From the NCBI GenBank assembly GCA_041576015.1, contig JBFGLT010000004.1, positions 1-50,656 of the forward strand: a stretch of 50,656 nucleotides of DNA. The letters run 5' to 3'. The DNA is from JABDIY01 sp041576015 (lineage in GTDB: Bacteria > Actinomycetota > Acidimicrobiia > Acidimicrobiales > SZUA-35). Of this stretch, positions 25,148-33,562 are shown one piece after another; the first letter of the stretch is position 1; each line of letters starts with the position of its first letter. A model generated the notes under the pieces. That model had not been told where the DNA came from, searched no databases, and saw only the letters and a list, made by a program, of their open reading frames with translations. Both the position numbers and the translations under genes were made by a program.

Positions 25148-25852
25148 CTATCCGGCGAACTTGTAGCCCAGGCCGCGAATGGTGACGATGCGAGTCGGGT
25201 TGGACGAATCGGGCTCCACCTTGGATCGCAGTCGCTTCACGTGGACATCGAGGGTCTTGGAATCGCCGATGTAGTCATACCCCCACACACGGTCGAACAG
25301 CACGTCGCGGGTCACGACCTTGCCGGCGTTGGCCATGAGGAGCTCGAGTAGCTCGAACTCCTTGAGGGGCATGGTGACGACCTCGCCGTCGACGGTCACC
25401 TCGTGACGCTCGGGGTCCAGTGCCACCCCGCCGATCGACAGCAGTGCCCCGTCGGCACCGGGCGATCCGCTCTCGTCGGCTCGCCGCAGCAGTGCCCGTA
25501 CCCGAGCGATCAGCTCGCGAACGCGGTAGGGCTTGGTGATGTAGTCGTCGGCACCGACCTCGAGACCGACCACGACGTCGACCTCGCCGGACTTGGCGGT
25601 GACCATGATGATCGGCACGTTGCTGGCCGTCCGGATCTCCCGGCACACGTCCACCCCCGAGATTCGCGGGAGCATCAGGTCGAGCAGAATCAGGTCGGGA
25701 TCCTTCGAGGCGAACTGGTCCAGAGCCTCGCGCCCGTCGACGGCGGCAACGACCTCGAAGCCCTCCGCTTCGAGACTCACCGTCAGGGCATCGACGAACG
25801 ACGACTCGTCGTCGACCACCAGGATCCGTTTCGCCCGTTGCACTTCAGCCAA
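25148..25852 (-). CDS. regX3: Phosphate-responsive response regulator RegX3/PhoB-type
   Basis: The protein has 234 residues. The receiver domain (about 8-120) has acidic DD at 14-15, phospho-acceptor Asp58 in LILLDLMLPR, Thr in IIMVTAK and Lys in ITKPY. The C-terminal OmpR/PhoB winged-helix domain (about 140-232) has LKEFELLELLMANAGKVVTR, SKTLDVHVKRLRSK and IRGLGYKF. It overlaps senX3 by 8 nt. The position after pst-phoU-senX3 identifies it as the regulator that activates pst genes when phosphate is low. A PHO-box-like site at 31876-31897 is a probable target. Confidence 0.93.
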   Translation of the reverse strand: MAEVQRAKRILVVDDESSFVDALTVSLEAEGFEVVAAVDGREALDQFASKDPDLILLDLMLPRISGVDVCREIRTASNVPIIMVTAKSGEVDVVVGLEVGADDYITKPYRVRELIARVRALLRRADESGSPGADGALLSIGGVALDPERHEVTVDGEVVTMPLKEFELLELLMANAGKVVTRDVLFDRVWGYDYIGDSKTLDVHVKRLRSKVEPDSSNPTRIVTIRGLGYKFAG

Positions 25853-27020
25853 CGGTCTCCCCCTCGACGGGTGCTGGAGCGATCTCCGATGGCCGATGCA
25901 GCTCGTTGAACGGCAACTCGATCGAGAAGGTCGATCCTTCGCCCTCGGCCGATCTCACGGAAATGTCGCCGTTGTGGTTCATGGCCACGTGGCGAACGAT
26001 CGAAAGGCCGAGTCCGGTGCCCCCGGTCTGTCTTCGCCGCGCGGCATCGACCCGGTAGAAGCGCTCGTAGATGCGGTCCAGGTCGGGTTCGGGGATCCCG
26101 ATCCCATCATCGGCGACCGAGAGCACGACCCGCTCGCCTCTGAGCCCAGCCTGGACGCGCACTTCGCCACCGGTATCGGAGTACTTGATGGCATTGTCGA
26201 GGAGGTTCTGGACCGCCGAACGGAGCTGCCGGCGGTCGCCGACGAGCGACAGCGTCTCGGGTTCGACTGTCGTGCGGATCTTCACCTGCTTGCTGCGGGC
26301 CGACTCCTCCAGATTGGCGACTGCTTCGTCGATGACCTCGGCGATCCCGAGCGACTCGGTATCCATCGTGTCGACTTGTTCGGTGCGGCTCAGCTCCAGC
26401 AGATCTTCGATCATGTGGCCCAGTCGGTTTGCGGCCGTCGCCAGACGCCCGGACAATCTCGAAACGGTCACGGGATCGGTCGTGGCACACAGTGTTTCGG
26501 CCAGGACGACGATGGCACCAACCGGGGTCCTGAGCTCGTGACTCACATTGGCCACGAACGACTGGCGCACCTCGTCGAGTCGCCGCGCCGAGGTGAGGTC
26601 GTCGATGACGATGACGCCGCCGACCGACTCCTCGCCGACCCTGGGCAGCACGCGCATGGTCAAGACCGCCCGCGGCGGGCCGTACAGCACAAGCTCGCGT
26701 TCCAGGCGTTCGGAACCGTCGCCACCGGTCGACGCCCCGATCAGATCATGGATTTCGCCGTTGATGACCGCCACCGCATGACGGCTGAAGGCGGGGAACT
26801 CGGCCGATGCGTTGCGATAGACAACGTTCCCGCCGGAATCGAAGACAACGATGCCGAGCTGCACCGAGGTCAGCGAGTCGCGAACTGCCTGAGCCAACTC
26901 GTCGCCGGCCGCTCTACTCTCGTCCACCGGATCGCTGGGCACGACAACCTGCGGCCGCCGCCGGACGGCGACCAGAAAGCCGAGGGCGGTGCCGAGCACG
27001 GCGGCGAGCACCAGGTCCAT
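25845..27020 (-). CDS. senX3: Phosphate sensor histidine kinase SenX3-like
   Basis: The protein has 391 residues. One N-terminal membrane helix (MDLVLAAVLGTALGFLVAV) is followed by a PAS-like domain (about 45-150). The phospho-acceptor helix has His161 in FVANVSHELRTPVGAI. The ATPase domain has N-box NLLDNAIKYSD, G1 VADDGIGIPE, F-box IYERFYRVDAARR and G2 GGTGLGLSIV. A single membrane helix and cytoplasmic PAS are typical for SenX3, which senses phosphate through PhoU and the Pst transporter, not directly. It lies 2 bases after phoU and overlaps regX3. Confidence 0.93.
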   Translation of the reverse strand: MDLVLAAVLGTALGFLVAVRRRPQVVVPSDPVDESRAAGDELAQAVRDSLTSVQLGIVVFDSGGNVVYRNASAEFPAFSRHAVAVINGEIHDLIGASTGGDGSERLERELVLYGPPRAVLTMRVLPRVGEESVGGVIVIDDLTSARRLDEVRQSFVANVSHELRTPVGAIVVLAETLCATTDPVTVSRLSGRLATAANRLGHMIEDLLELSRTEQVDTMDTESLGIAEVIDEAVANLEESARSKQVKIRTTVEPETLSLVGDRRQLRSAVQNLLDNAIKYSDTGGEVRVQAGLRGERVVLSVADDGIGIPEPDLDRIYERFYRVDAARRRQTGGTGLGLSIVRHVAMNHNGDISVRSAEGEGSTFSIELPFNELHRPSEIAPAPVEGETVG

Positions 27021-27022
27021 CG

Positions 27023-27742
27023 CTACTCCGTCCTGGCCGACTCGGAAAGGTGCACCGACTCGGTGGCGCCGGCCCGCTCGGCGCCCGCGTGCTCGGGCAT
27101 CCAGCCGGTCACCATGTAGGTGACCCGGTGTCCGATGTTGACCGCATGGTCGCCGATCCGCTCGTAGTAGCGGGCGACGAGTGCGAGCTGGACGGCCGCC
27201 TGCAGGTCGATCGCTCCATCGGTGTGAGCGGCGAAGACGGCTTCGACCATGTCGACATTGAGCTCGTCGAGCTTGTCGTCGATGTCGTCGAGGGCGGCGG
27301 CCAGCGCTTGGTCGCCGTCGGCGTACGCATCCATCGACAGCTGCAACAACCGCTTGGCCTCACCGGCCATGGCAGCGACCACTCCCCGGATGCGTGGCGT
27401 CATCTCCGATCCGTACATCCGCCGGGCCGCCTTGGAGACATTGACCATCAGGTCGGCCGATCGCTCCAGCTCGCCGACCAGCTTCGACATGGTGACGAGG
27501 TGCCGTAGGTCCCCGGCCATCGGCGCCTGCCGGGCGATGACGAGGTAGATGCGTTCCTCGACGTCGACGCTGAGCCGATCGACGTGGTCGTCGTAGTTGA
27601 TCAGATCCTGGGCTGCCTGCAGGTCACCATTGAGCAGGACCTCGGTACCCCGCGGGACCGTCTCGATCACCATCCCGCCGAGCCGGAGGATGTCGGCCTG
27701 GAGTGTGTCGAGTTCTTCGTGGTAGGCGCGTCGGTGTTCCAT
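27023..27742 (-). CDS. phoU: Phosphate transport regulator PhoU
   Basis: The protein has 239 residues and two PhoU three-helix repeats. The first contains YHEELDTLQADILRLGGMV and INYDDHVDRLSVDVEER; the second contains MAGEAKRLLQLSMDAYADGD and RYYERIGDHAVNIGHRV. The acidic clusters that bind Fe or Mg ions are present. PhoU bridges the Pst transporter and SenX3, holding the kinase off when phosphate is ample. The C-terminal 25 residues after MVTGWMPEHAGA are extra and likely disordered. It is downstream of pstB by about 75 bases and upstream of senX3. Confidence 0.93.
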   Translation of the reverse strand: MEHRRAYHEELDTLQADILRLGGMVIETVPRGTEVLLNGDLQAAQDLINYDDHVDRLSVDVEERIYLVIARQAPMAGDLRHLVTMSKLVGELERSADLMVNVSKAARRMYGSEMTPRIRGVVAAMAGEAKRLLQLSMDAYADGDQALAAALDDIDDKLDELNVDMVEAVFAAHTDGAIDLQAAVQLALVARYYERIGDHAVNIGHRVTYMVTGWMPEHAGAERAGATESVHLSESARTE

Positions 27743-27816
27743 TGGTCTTCCCTATTCGAGCGGTTCGTTCATCATCCCACCTTCGCCGCCAGATGGGCAG
27801 AGTCGCCGGTTCATGT

Positions 27817-28656
27817 TCAGCCGAATCGACCGGTCACGTAGTTCTCGGTCCGCTGGTCGGCCGGGTTCGAGAAGATCATCTCGGTCCGGTCGTACTCCAC
27901 CAGCAAGCCGGTGCGCCGATCGTTCTCGCTGTCGAGCTCAGCGGTGAAGAAGGCGGTCCGGTCGCTCACGCGGGCGGCCTGTTGCATGTTGTGGGTCACG
28001 ATCACGATCGTGTACTTGGTCTTGATCTCCTGCATGAGATCCTCGATCATGCCGGTGGCGATCGGGTCGAGGGCCGAGCACGGCTCGTCCATCAGGAGGA
28101 CATCGGGGTTGGTGGCGATCGCTCGGGCGATGCACAAGCGCTGCTGCTGGCCGCCCGACAATCCAAGCGCACTCTCATCGAGCCGGTCCTTGACCTCGTC
28201 CCAGAGCGCCGCCCGGCGGAGCGAAACCTCGACGATCTCGTCGAACTCGCTCTTCTGGGTGCCGGCGATACGCGGACCGTACGTGATGTTGTCGTAGATG
28301 TTTTTGGGGAAGGGATTCGGCTTCTGGAACACCATGCCGATCCGCCGGCGAACCTCGACCGGATCAACCCGTTCGTCGTAGAGATCGATGCCGTGAAATT
28401 CCACCCCGCCTTCGACCTTGGCAGAGGGGATGAGATCGTTCATCCGATTGATGCATCGGAGCACGGTCGACTTGCCACAGCCCGATGGCCCGATCATTGC
28501 GGTTATCTCGTTGTCCCGGATCGCCATGTCGACGTTCCGCACAGCCCGGAAGCTCCCGTAGTACACCGAGAGATCTCGCAGCTGGAGAACCGTCGGATTG
28601 TCCATCCCGGCTCGCTCGGCTGTCGTTGTCGGATTCGACAGCTGTCCTGTGTCCAT
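27817..28656 (-). CDS. pstB: Phosphate ABC transporter ATP-binding protein PstB
   Basis: The cytoplasmic ATPase of the Pst importer, 279 residues from the ATG at 28656, which has AAGGAG upstream. A GTG at 28710 and an ATG at 28605 are alternatives. The motifs are Walker A GPSGCGKST, the PstB-specific RCINRMNDL, Q-loop MVFQKPNPFPKNIYDN, signature LSGGQQQR, Walker B VLLMDEPCSALDP and the switch His in IVTHNMQQA. It follows pstA directly on the minus strand and is a core member of the pstSCAB-phoU-senX3-regX3 unit. Confidence 0.95.
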   Translation of the reverse strand: MDTGQLSNPTTTAERAGMDNPTVLQLRDLSVYYGSFRAVRNVDMAIRDNEITAMIGPSGCGKSTVLRCINRMNDLIPSAKVEGGVEFHGIDLYDERVDPVEVRRRIGMVFQKPNPFPKNIYDNITYGPRIAGTQKSEFDEIVEVSLRRAALWDEVKDRLDESALGLSGGQQQRLCIARAIATNPDVLLMDEPCSALDPIATGMIEDLMQEIKTKYTIVIVTHNMQQAARVSDRTAFFTAELDSENDRRTGLLVEYDRTEMIFSNPADQRTENYVTGRFG

Positions 28657-28711
28657 TGTCGGGGGCCGCTCCTTCGTCGGATCCTCGGTCGGATCGTGGT
28701 CCACGTACACC

Positions 28712-29665
28712 TCAGGCTGCTCGTTTCCCCTCGAAGCGGTTGCGCAGGAAAATGGCCGTCGAATTGAGAAGAATCACGAACAAGATCAACACCAGAATCG
28801 CCGCCGCTGCGTTCTCCACCTTGAACGCTTCCTCGGGCTGCTTGGTCCAGGTCGTGATCACGATGGGCATCGCCGCAAAGCGATCCCGTACCTGGCCGAT
28901 GTCGACCCAGCTCGGTGAATTGGACATGAATCCGGTGATCGTCCCGACCAGCAGCAGCGGGGCGGCCTCGCCGGCGGCCCGGGCGATCGACAGCAACGTT
29001 CCGGTGAGGATTCCCGGGGCGGCATAGGGAAGGACGTGGTCCTTGATGACCTCCCACTTGGTGGCTCCCACCCCGAAGCCGGCTTCGACGAGCGCATTGG
29101 GGACGGCGCGGATCGCTTCCTGGCTGGTGATGATCACGACGGGGAGAACGAGGGCGGCCAATGTCAGGCCTCCGGCCAGCGGCGTGCGCCCCCCGGTCAG
29201 GGAGCCGATCCCCCACCCCTTGACGAAGATGGTGAGTCCGAGGATCCCGTACACGACGCTCGGCACACCGGCCAGGTTCCGGATATTGAGCTCGATGATG
29301 TTGGTGAGCCGGTTAGCCGGTGCGTATTCCTCCAGGTAGATCGCCGCCGCGATCCCGAGTGGGAAGGCGACGATCGCAACGATGATGCACAGATACAACG
29401 TGCCCTTGAGCCCCTGGCTGATGCCGACGGTGTTGGGGTTCGACCCGAGGGTGCCGGAGAGGAAATCCCCGAGGCGAGTCGACAGGACCGGCCAGCCGTC
29501 GGTGACGATGATGGCGAGGAGCACGACCAGTACACCCAGGCTGACGAACAGCGAAGTCAGCATGACGATCTGGAATGCGGTGCCACGCACATCAGCTCGC
29601 TTGCTGAGATCTCGAGGCGAGATGGCCGGTCGAGTCGCGGTCGTCGTCGGTGAGGCGAGCGCCAT
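28712..29665 (-). CDS. pstA: Phosphate ABC transporter permease PstA
   Basis: The protein has 317 residues and six membrane helices. The permease EAA-like loop with ALPNALVEAGFGVGATKWEVIK-type sequence (residues near 195-215) contacts PstB. PSVVYGILGLTIFVKG is a PstA landmark. The N-terminal cytoplasmic segment (1-30) carries Thr/Ala/Arg. It forms the channel with PstC. The spacing to pstC is 3 bases and to the pstB GTG region 1 base, so translation is coupled. Confidence 0.94.
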   Translation of the reverse strand: MALASPTTTATRPAISPRDLSKRADVRGTAFQIVMLTSLFVSLGVLVVLLAIIVTDGWPVLSTRLGDFLSGTLGSNPNTVGISQGLKGTLYLCIIVAIVAFPLGIAAAIYLEEYAPANRLTNIIELNIRNLAGVPSVVYGILGLTIFVKGWGIGSLTGGRTPLAGGLTLAALVLPVVIITSQEAIRAVPNALVEAGFGVGATKWEVIKDHVLPYAAPGILTGTLLSIARAAGEAAPLLLVGTITGFMSNSPSWVDIGQVRDRFAAMPIVITTWTKQPEEAFKVENAAAAILVLILFVILLNSTAIFLRNRFEGKRAA

Positions 29666-29668
29666 CGA

Positions 29669-30598
29669 TCAATACTCCAGTCGGTACCGTCGGACGACCC
29701 GGTCGGCGATCAGGTTGAGGGCCAGCGTCAAGAAGAACAGCAACGAACCGACGAAGAACAGGCTCTGGAAGGCATTCCCGGAACCGGCTACCTCATCGGT
29801 TCCCGAGGCGAGCGAGGCCATCGCCGCAGTCATGGTGAGCCCCTGATCCTGCGGGCTGGCCGAGTAGAGCGCGGTGTCAGCTGCCCCCCCGGCGATGAAG
29901 ACCACCATCGTTTCGCCGATGGCACGGGACGTGGCGATGATCATGGCGGCGACCAGGCCCGAAATCGCGGCAGGGAGCACGATGCTCACCGTCGTGGTGA
30001 GCTTCCGTGCTCCGACACCGGCCGAGGCCTCCCGAAGGGCGTCGGGGACCGCACGCAACGCGTCTTCGGAGATCGATGCGACGAGCGGGATGGTGAGGAT
30101 CCCCACACCGAGTCCGGCAGAAATCATGTTGCCCGACGAGTTCGCCCCTTCGAGCCAGGACCGAACCAGGTTCGGATTGATGAACCGCAGGGCGAAGAAC
30201 CCGAGAACAACAGACGGAATCCCAGCCAGGATCTCCAGGATCGGTTTGAGCCACTTTCGAACGGTCGGATTGGCATACTCCGACAGGTAAATCGCCGCCG
30301 CCAACCCAAGGGGCGCAGCCACCAGCATGGCGATCAACGTGACCCACAACGAGGCCACGACGAGGGTCTTGAGATCGAAGATCCCGCGACGGGGAAACCA
30401 GCCCAGATCCCACAACGTGCTCAGCTCAGCGTGGCGGATGAACTCCTCGGCCTCGTAGAGGAGCGATCCGATGATCAGCACGCTGACGACGATCGAGGTG
30501 AGCGCGGCCGAGAACACGAGCAGTCGGACGCGGCGCTCCCTGTTCTTCCGCTTCTTCGATCCACTGAGATCGGAGATATGCCAGTTCACCGCAGCCAT
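29669..30598 (-). CDS. pstC: Phosphate ABC transporter permease PstC
   Basis: The protein has 309 residues and six membrane helices. The N-terminal basic stretch (SGSKKRKNRERRVR) is followed by helix LLVFSAALTSIVVSVLIIG. Family landmarks are YLSEYANPTVRKWLKPILE, LAGIPSVVLGFFALRF and the EAA-like loop VPDALREASAGVGARKLT. With PstA it forms the phosphate channel. It is separated from pstS by a gap of about 176 bases holding a strong hairpin and a 16-bp palindrome. Confidence 0.94.
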   Translation of the reverse strand: MAAVNWHISDLSGSKKRKNRERRVRLLVFSAALTSIVVSVLIIGSLLYEAEEFIRHAELSTLWDLGWFPRRGIFDLKTLVVASLWVTLIAMLVAAPLGLAAAIYLSEYANPTVRKWLKPILEILAGIPSVVLGFFALRFINPNLVRSWLEGANSSGNMISAGLGVGILTIPLVASISEDALRAVPDALREASAGVGARKLTTTVSIVLPAAISGLVAAMIIATSRAIGETMVVFIAGGAADTALYSASPQDQGLTMTAAMASLASGTDEVAGSGNAFQSLFFVGSLLFFLTLALNLIADRVVRRYRLEY

Positions 30599-30646
30599 GG
30601 AGCGTTGCCTTCCCCCACATCGTCCAGCATCGATAGTCAGGTTAAG

Positions 30647-30662
30647 GTGACCGATCGGTCAC
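30647..30662. promoter_or_regulatory. 16-bp perfect palindrome upstream of pstC
   Basis: GTGACCGATCGGTCAC is a perfect 16-bp palindrome about 50 bases upstream of the pstC start. It lies between the hairpin after pstS and the pstC start, where a secondary promoter or operator would be expected. The factor that would bind is unknown, and the palindrome could also be the foot of a structured mRNA element. Confidence 0.45.
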
Positions 30663-30683
30663 TGAGTGAAGCGCAGGTAAACA

Positions 30684-30722
30684 CTTCGGGGGCTGTGGAA
30701 ATCAACCCATCAGCCCCCGAAG
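30684..30722 (-). terminator. 12-bp hairpin between pstS and pstC
   Basis: CTTCGGGGGCTG (30684-30695) is perfectly complementary to CAGCCCCCGAAG (30711-30722), with a 15-nt loop. It lies about 55 bases after the pstS stop in the direction of transcription, followed by TGTTTACC. This layout, a stable stem between pstS and pstCAB, is what one expects for partial termination or mRNA stabilisation that keeps PstS in excess over the transporter. Confidence 0.7.
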
Positions 30723-30774
30723 TCCTGCGGCGGATCGGTCGGTCATCGTTCGATCACGACGCCGAAGATCGATT

Positions 30775-31809
30775 TCAACGACCATCCCAGGCGGATCGGG
30801 TCTCGCCCTTGGCCGCCTCGTCGAGCTCGACGTACTTTGCATCGGCAACGGCCTCGTCGAGACCATAGGTCATGTAGTAGTCCACAAAGTCGACCAGCTC
30901 GGGCTTCTCAGCCGCCTTGCCGGCGTTGATGTAGATGAACAGGTCCCGGGCGATCGGGTAGCTGTTGTCAGCGATCGTCTCGGGTGTCGGTTCGATGCAC
31001 TCGCCACCCTCCTCCTCGCTGACGGCGAACACCTTCACCGAGTCACCCGCCTCTTCGGCAAAGGCGAACCCGACCCAGCCGAAGCTCGTGTCATCGGAGG
31101 AGACGTTGTTGATGATCACGTTGTCATCCGCCGAACTCTGATAATCGGGCCGGCTCGTGATCTCCTGGCCCCGCTCCTCCAGCGTGTCTTCCAGGACGAT
31201 CTCGATGAAGCTGGCGAACGTGCCGGACTCCTCGCCCGGAGCGGTGATGGTCAGCGATGCGTCGGGGAGATCTCCCGATCCGCCCACCTCGACGTTCAAC
31301 TCGTTGGCATCGCTCCAGTTGGTGAAACCGGTCGCTTCGGGCGATGTGATGCTGTACATGTCCGGGAAGCTCAAGCAGTCGATCGGGTTCCCGGGACCCG
31401 ACATGACGGCAATGCCGTCGATCCCGACCTTGAGCTCGACAAAATCGACGCCGTTGGCGGCGCAATCCTCGGCCTCGGAATCCTTGATGGCCCGAGATGC
31501 GTCGGATATGTCGGTCTCCCCCGAGCAGAACTTCACGAACCCGTCGCCGGTACCGGGGCCTTCGACGGCGATGTCCACGTTGGGCTGGGCCATCGCATAT
31601 GACTCGGCCACCCGAATCGAGATCGGTTCGACGGTCGACGATCCGGAGACGAAGATGTCGCCGCTGCCCAGGACGTCCCCGCCGTCGCTGCTGCCATCCT
31701 CTGACCCGCTGTCATCGGACGCTGCGTCACCGCCGCCTTCGTCGCTCCCGCACGCAGCTGCCACCAGGCCCAGCGCAAGGAGCAGTGCGATGAAAGATCG
31801 AAACTTCAT
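30775..31809 (-). CDS. pstS: Phosphate-binding lipoprotein PstS (first copy)
   Basis: The extracellular phosphate-binding lipoprotein of the Pst importer. The 344-residue precursor has a lipobox LVAAAC with Cys20 after a hydrophobic signal peptide, then an acidic linker of about 35 residues. The core has VSGSSTVEPISIRVAESYA (phosphate-loop segment), FCSGETDISDASRAI, and GEESGTFASF. A strong PHO-box-like sequence lies about 70 bases upstream, and a hairpin follows the gene. The other copy (32088-33167) shares the fold but differs in most residues. Confidence 0.93.
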   Translation of the reverse strand: MKFRSFIALLLALGLVAAACGSDEGGGDAASDDSGSEDGSSDGGDVLGSGDIFVSGSSTVEPISIRVAESYAMAQPNVDIAVEGPGTGDGFVKFCSGETDISDASRAIKDSEAEDCAANGVDFVELKVGIDGIAVMSGPGNPIDCLSFPDMYSITSPEATGFTNWSDANELNVEVGGSGDLPDASLTITAPGEESGTFASFIEIVLEDTLEERGQEITSRPDYQSSADDNVIINNVSSDDTSFGWVGFAFAEEAGDSVKVFAVSEEEGGECIEPTPETIADNSYPIARDLFIYINAGKAAEKPELVDFVDYYMTYGLDEAVADAKYVELDEAAKGETRSAWDGR

Positions 31810-31875
31810 GCTTTCCTCTCCAAAGGTTTGGTATGAGGAACGACGCTAAGAACCCAAGGTGACGCCCAACCCCTG

Positions 31876-31897
31876 CTCGGGTGAACGAATCGTGAAC
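31876..31897 (-). promoter_or_regulatory. PHO box (two 11-nt direct repeats) upstream of pstS
   Basis: On the minus strand GTTCACGATTC and GTTCACCCGAG form two directly repeated 11-nt units beginning GTTCAC. This matches the known layout of PHO boxes in Streptomyces (two 11-nt units starting GTTCACC) bound by PhoP-type regulators, and is close to the RegX3 site. It lies about 68-88 bases upstream of the pstS start. RegX3 from this same cluster is the likely binder; that part is inference. Confidence 0.75.
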
Positions 31898-31904
31898 AGT
31901 AATG

Positions 31905-32080
31905 ATTGCGCCGGCGCGTCCCCGCCGCCGGCGACTCGCGCTCGGACAAGTTGGTCACCCCGGCCAGCTGCCTTGCTGGCGCGGCAGTGCTCATTGCGCC
32001 GGCGTCCCCGCCGCCGGCGACTCGCTCCGCTCGGACAAGTTGGTCACCCCGGCCAGCTGCCTTGCTGGCGCGGCGGCAGC
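31905..32080. repeat. Tandem 88-bp duplication with hairpins between pstS copies
   Basis: Two copies start at 31905 and 31993 with a period of 88. A 45-nt stretch (31941-31985 and 32030-32074) is identical. The copies differ by a few short indels, such as a 3-4 nt change within GACTCGC(TCC)GCTCGG. Each unit has inverted repeats: GCCAGC/GCTGGC around TGCCTT, and GCCGGCG-rich arms. The second copy ends about 10 nt before the stop codon of the upstream pstS-like gene. It might be a terminator or structured leader that was duplicated; there is no gene inside. Confidence 0.8.
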
Positions 32081-32087
32081 GTTGCGG

Positions 32088-33167
32088 TTAGCGGTTGGCC
32101 CAGCGGGTTGCGGTTTCGGCTTGTTCGGCGGGTGAGAGAACGACGTACTCGGCCTGGGCGACGGCTTCGGCGAGGGCGACGTTGAGGTAGTAGAAGAGGA
32201 AGTCGTCGACGATCGGATCGGTGCTGGCACCGTCGGCATAGAGGTACAGATCCCGAGACATCGGGTAGAGCCCCTTGATCACTGCGGCGTCGTTGGGGAC
32301 CACACAGCCAGAACCGTCGCTGACCCCGAGCAATCTCACGATTCCCGAATTCGCCACCGCATAGGACGAACCGACGATCCCGATCGCCGAGGGCTCCGCC
32401 GCAACCGCCTGCACCAACTGGGCGTTCGAGTCCAAGCTCCGGTGGTCCACTCGCATGAAGACCCCGACGTTGCGCTCACCGGCGATCGGTTCGATCACGA
32501 ACTCGAGGAAGAGCTGATGGGTACCGTGCCCATCGCCGGGCGCGACGAGCGACACCTCCCCCGTCCCCCAGTCAGTCGTCGATCCCAGTTCGGCGGCGAA
32601 GGAACCCACCGCAGCAGCGTCGGACAACCCTGTCGACTCCGGACCGGCGAACGCATAGAGATCCTCATAGGTGAGGCACTGGAGCGAGGATGCGTTGTTG
32701 ACCACGACCGCGATCCCGTCCCGAGCCAGCCGCAACTCGATCGGCTGGACCCCGTTGGCCAGGCACACCGCGCTCTCCTGGCCGTTGATCGGGCGGGAGG
32801 CACCAACGACGGCAACCCCGGGGTCGCGACAGAGATCCTCGAACCCGGCGCTCGTGCCGACCGTATCGATCAACACCTCGACATCGGGCTGCCGTTCCGA
32901 ATACATGGCCGCCACCGCCCTCGTGATGCCCTCCACGGTGCTCGATCCGGTCACCCGCACCTCGCCGGTCAATTCCGGAGGCGCTTCGGTCGTGGTCGTG
33001 GGCTCCTCAGCCGTCGCCGTCGTCGTGCCGAGGACCGTGGGCTCGGTGTTCTCGGGCGCCGGTGCCGTTGCCGTCGACTCGGACGACCCTCCACTGCATG
33101 CCGACACGCCGAGGAGGAACGCCACGAGCAGGAGGCACGGCCGGGAAGGGGCTGGACCGGTGCTCAC
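32088..33167 (-). CDS. PstS-like phosphate-binding lipoprotein (second copy)
   Basis: The precursor has 359 residues from a GTG at 33167 that overlaps the nudix stop (GTGA). The lipobox is GVSAC with Cys24, followed by a long Thr/Pro/Glu linker to about residue 70. The core has VTGSSTVEGITRAVAAMYS, VGASRPINGQESAVCLANG and APGDGHGTHQLF, aligned with the phosphate-loop segments of the first PstS. The conserved ESGT loop is replaced by GHGT, and the first loop lacks one Ser/Thr, so ligand affinity or specificity may differ. It is co-transcribed with ppk and nudix. Confidence 0.87.
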   Translation of the reverse strand: MSTGPAPSRPCLLLVAFLLGVSACSGGSSESTATAPAPENTEPTVLGTTTATAEEPTTTTEAPPELTGEVRVTGSSTVEGITRAVAAMYSERQPDVEVLIDTVGTSAGFEDLCRDPGVAVVGASRPINGQESAVCLANGVQPIELRLARDGIAVVVNNASSLQCLTYEDLYAFAGPESTGLSDAAAVGSFAAELGSTTDWGTGEVSLVAPGDGHGTHQLFLEFVIEPIAGERNVGVFMRVDHRSLDSNAQLVQAVAAEPSAIGIVGSSYAVANSGIVRLLGVSDGSGCVVPNDAAVIKGLYPMSRDLYLYADGASTDPIVDDFLFYYLNVALAEAVAQAEYVVLSPAEQAETATRWANR

Positions 33168-33562
33168 GACAACGAGTCAAGCAGAAACTGGTCGTGAGAA
33201 TAAGACAAGCGGCCTTTTGCCTGCTCGACGGGCAGCCAACACAGTTCGTCGACCTCGCTGTTGGGAACGAAATCTCCACCCTGGCACTCCATCGACCAGT
33301 AGCGGACCACCTTGGGCCGGCCCTTGTGGTCGAGGTAGCGGACCGTCGGCAGTTCCCGGTGGATGGTCCCTCGCAACCCCGTCTCCTCGAGCACCTCGCG
33401 CACCGCACAGAGCAGATCGTCCTCGCCGTCGTCCCGTTTGCCCTTCGGGTGCGACCAGTCGTCGTAGCGGTTGCGGTGCACGACAGCCACCTCGGGTTCG
33501 TTTCCGTTGAGTCGCCACACGACACATCCGGCGGCTTGGACCAGCGGACCGTCGCCGGTCAT
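33164..33562 (-). CDS. Nudix hydrolase
   Basis: The protein has 132 residues from the ATG at 33562, which shares the A of the ppk stop (TGATG). The Nudix box reads GKRDDGEDDLLCAVREVLEETGL, matching Gx5Ex7REUxEExGU with only the usual small shifts. YDDWSHPKGKRD and VRYWSM precede and follow it. Actinobacterial ppk genes are commonly followed by a MutT1-type Nudix protein, which in mycobacteria acts on 8-oxo-GTP or diadenosine polyphosphates; here there is no phosphatase domain. The exact substrate is open. It overlaps the second pstS by 4 nt. Confidence 0.9.
   Translation of the reverse strand: MTGDGPLVQAAGCVVWRLNGNEPEVAVVHRNRYDDWSHPKGKRDDGEDDLLCAVREVLEETGLRGTIHRELPTVRYLDHKGRPKVVRYWSMECQGGDFVPNSEVDELCWLPVEQAKGRLSYSHDQFLLDSLS

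Noticed and set aside
31905..32080. Tandem 88-bp repeat considered as CRISPR array
   Set aside because: Only two units, each 88 bp with no unique spacers of regular length and no cas genes nearby.
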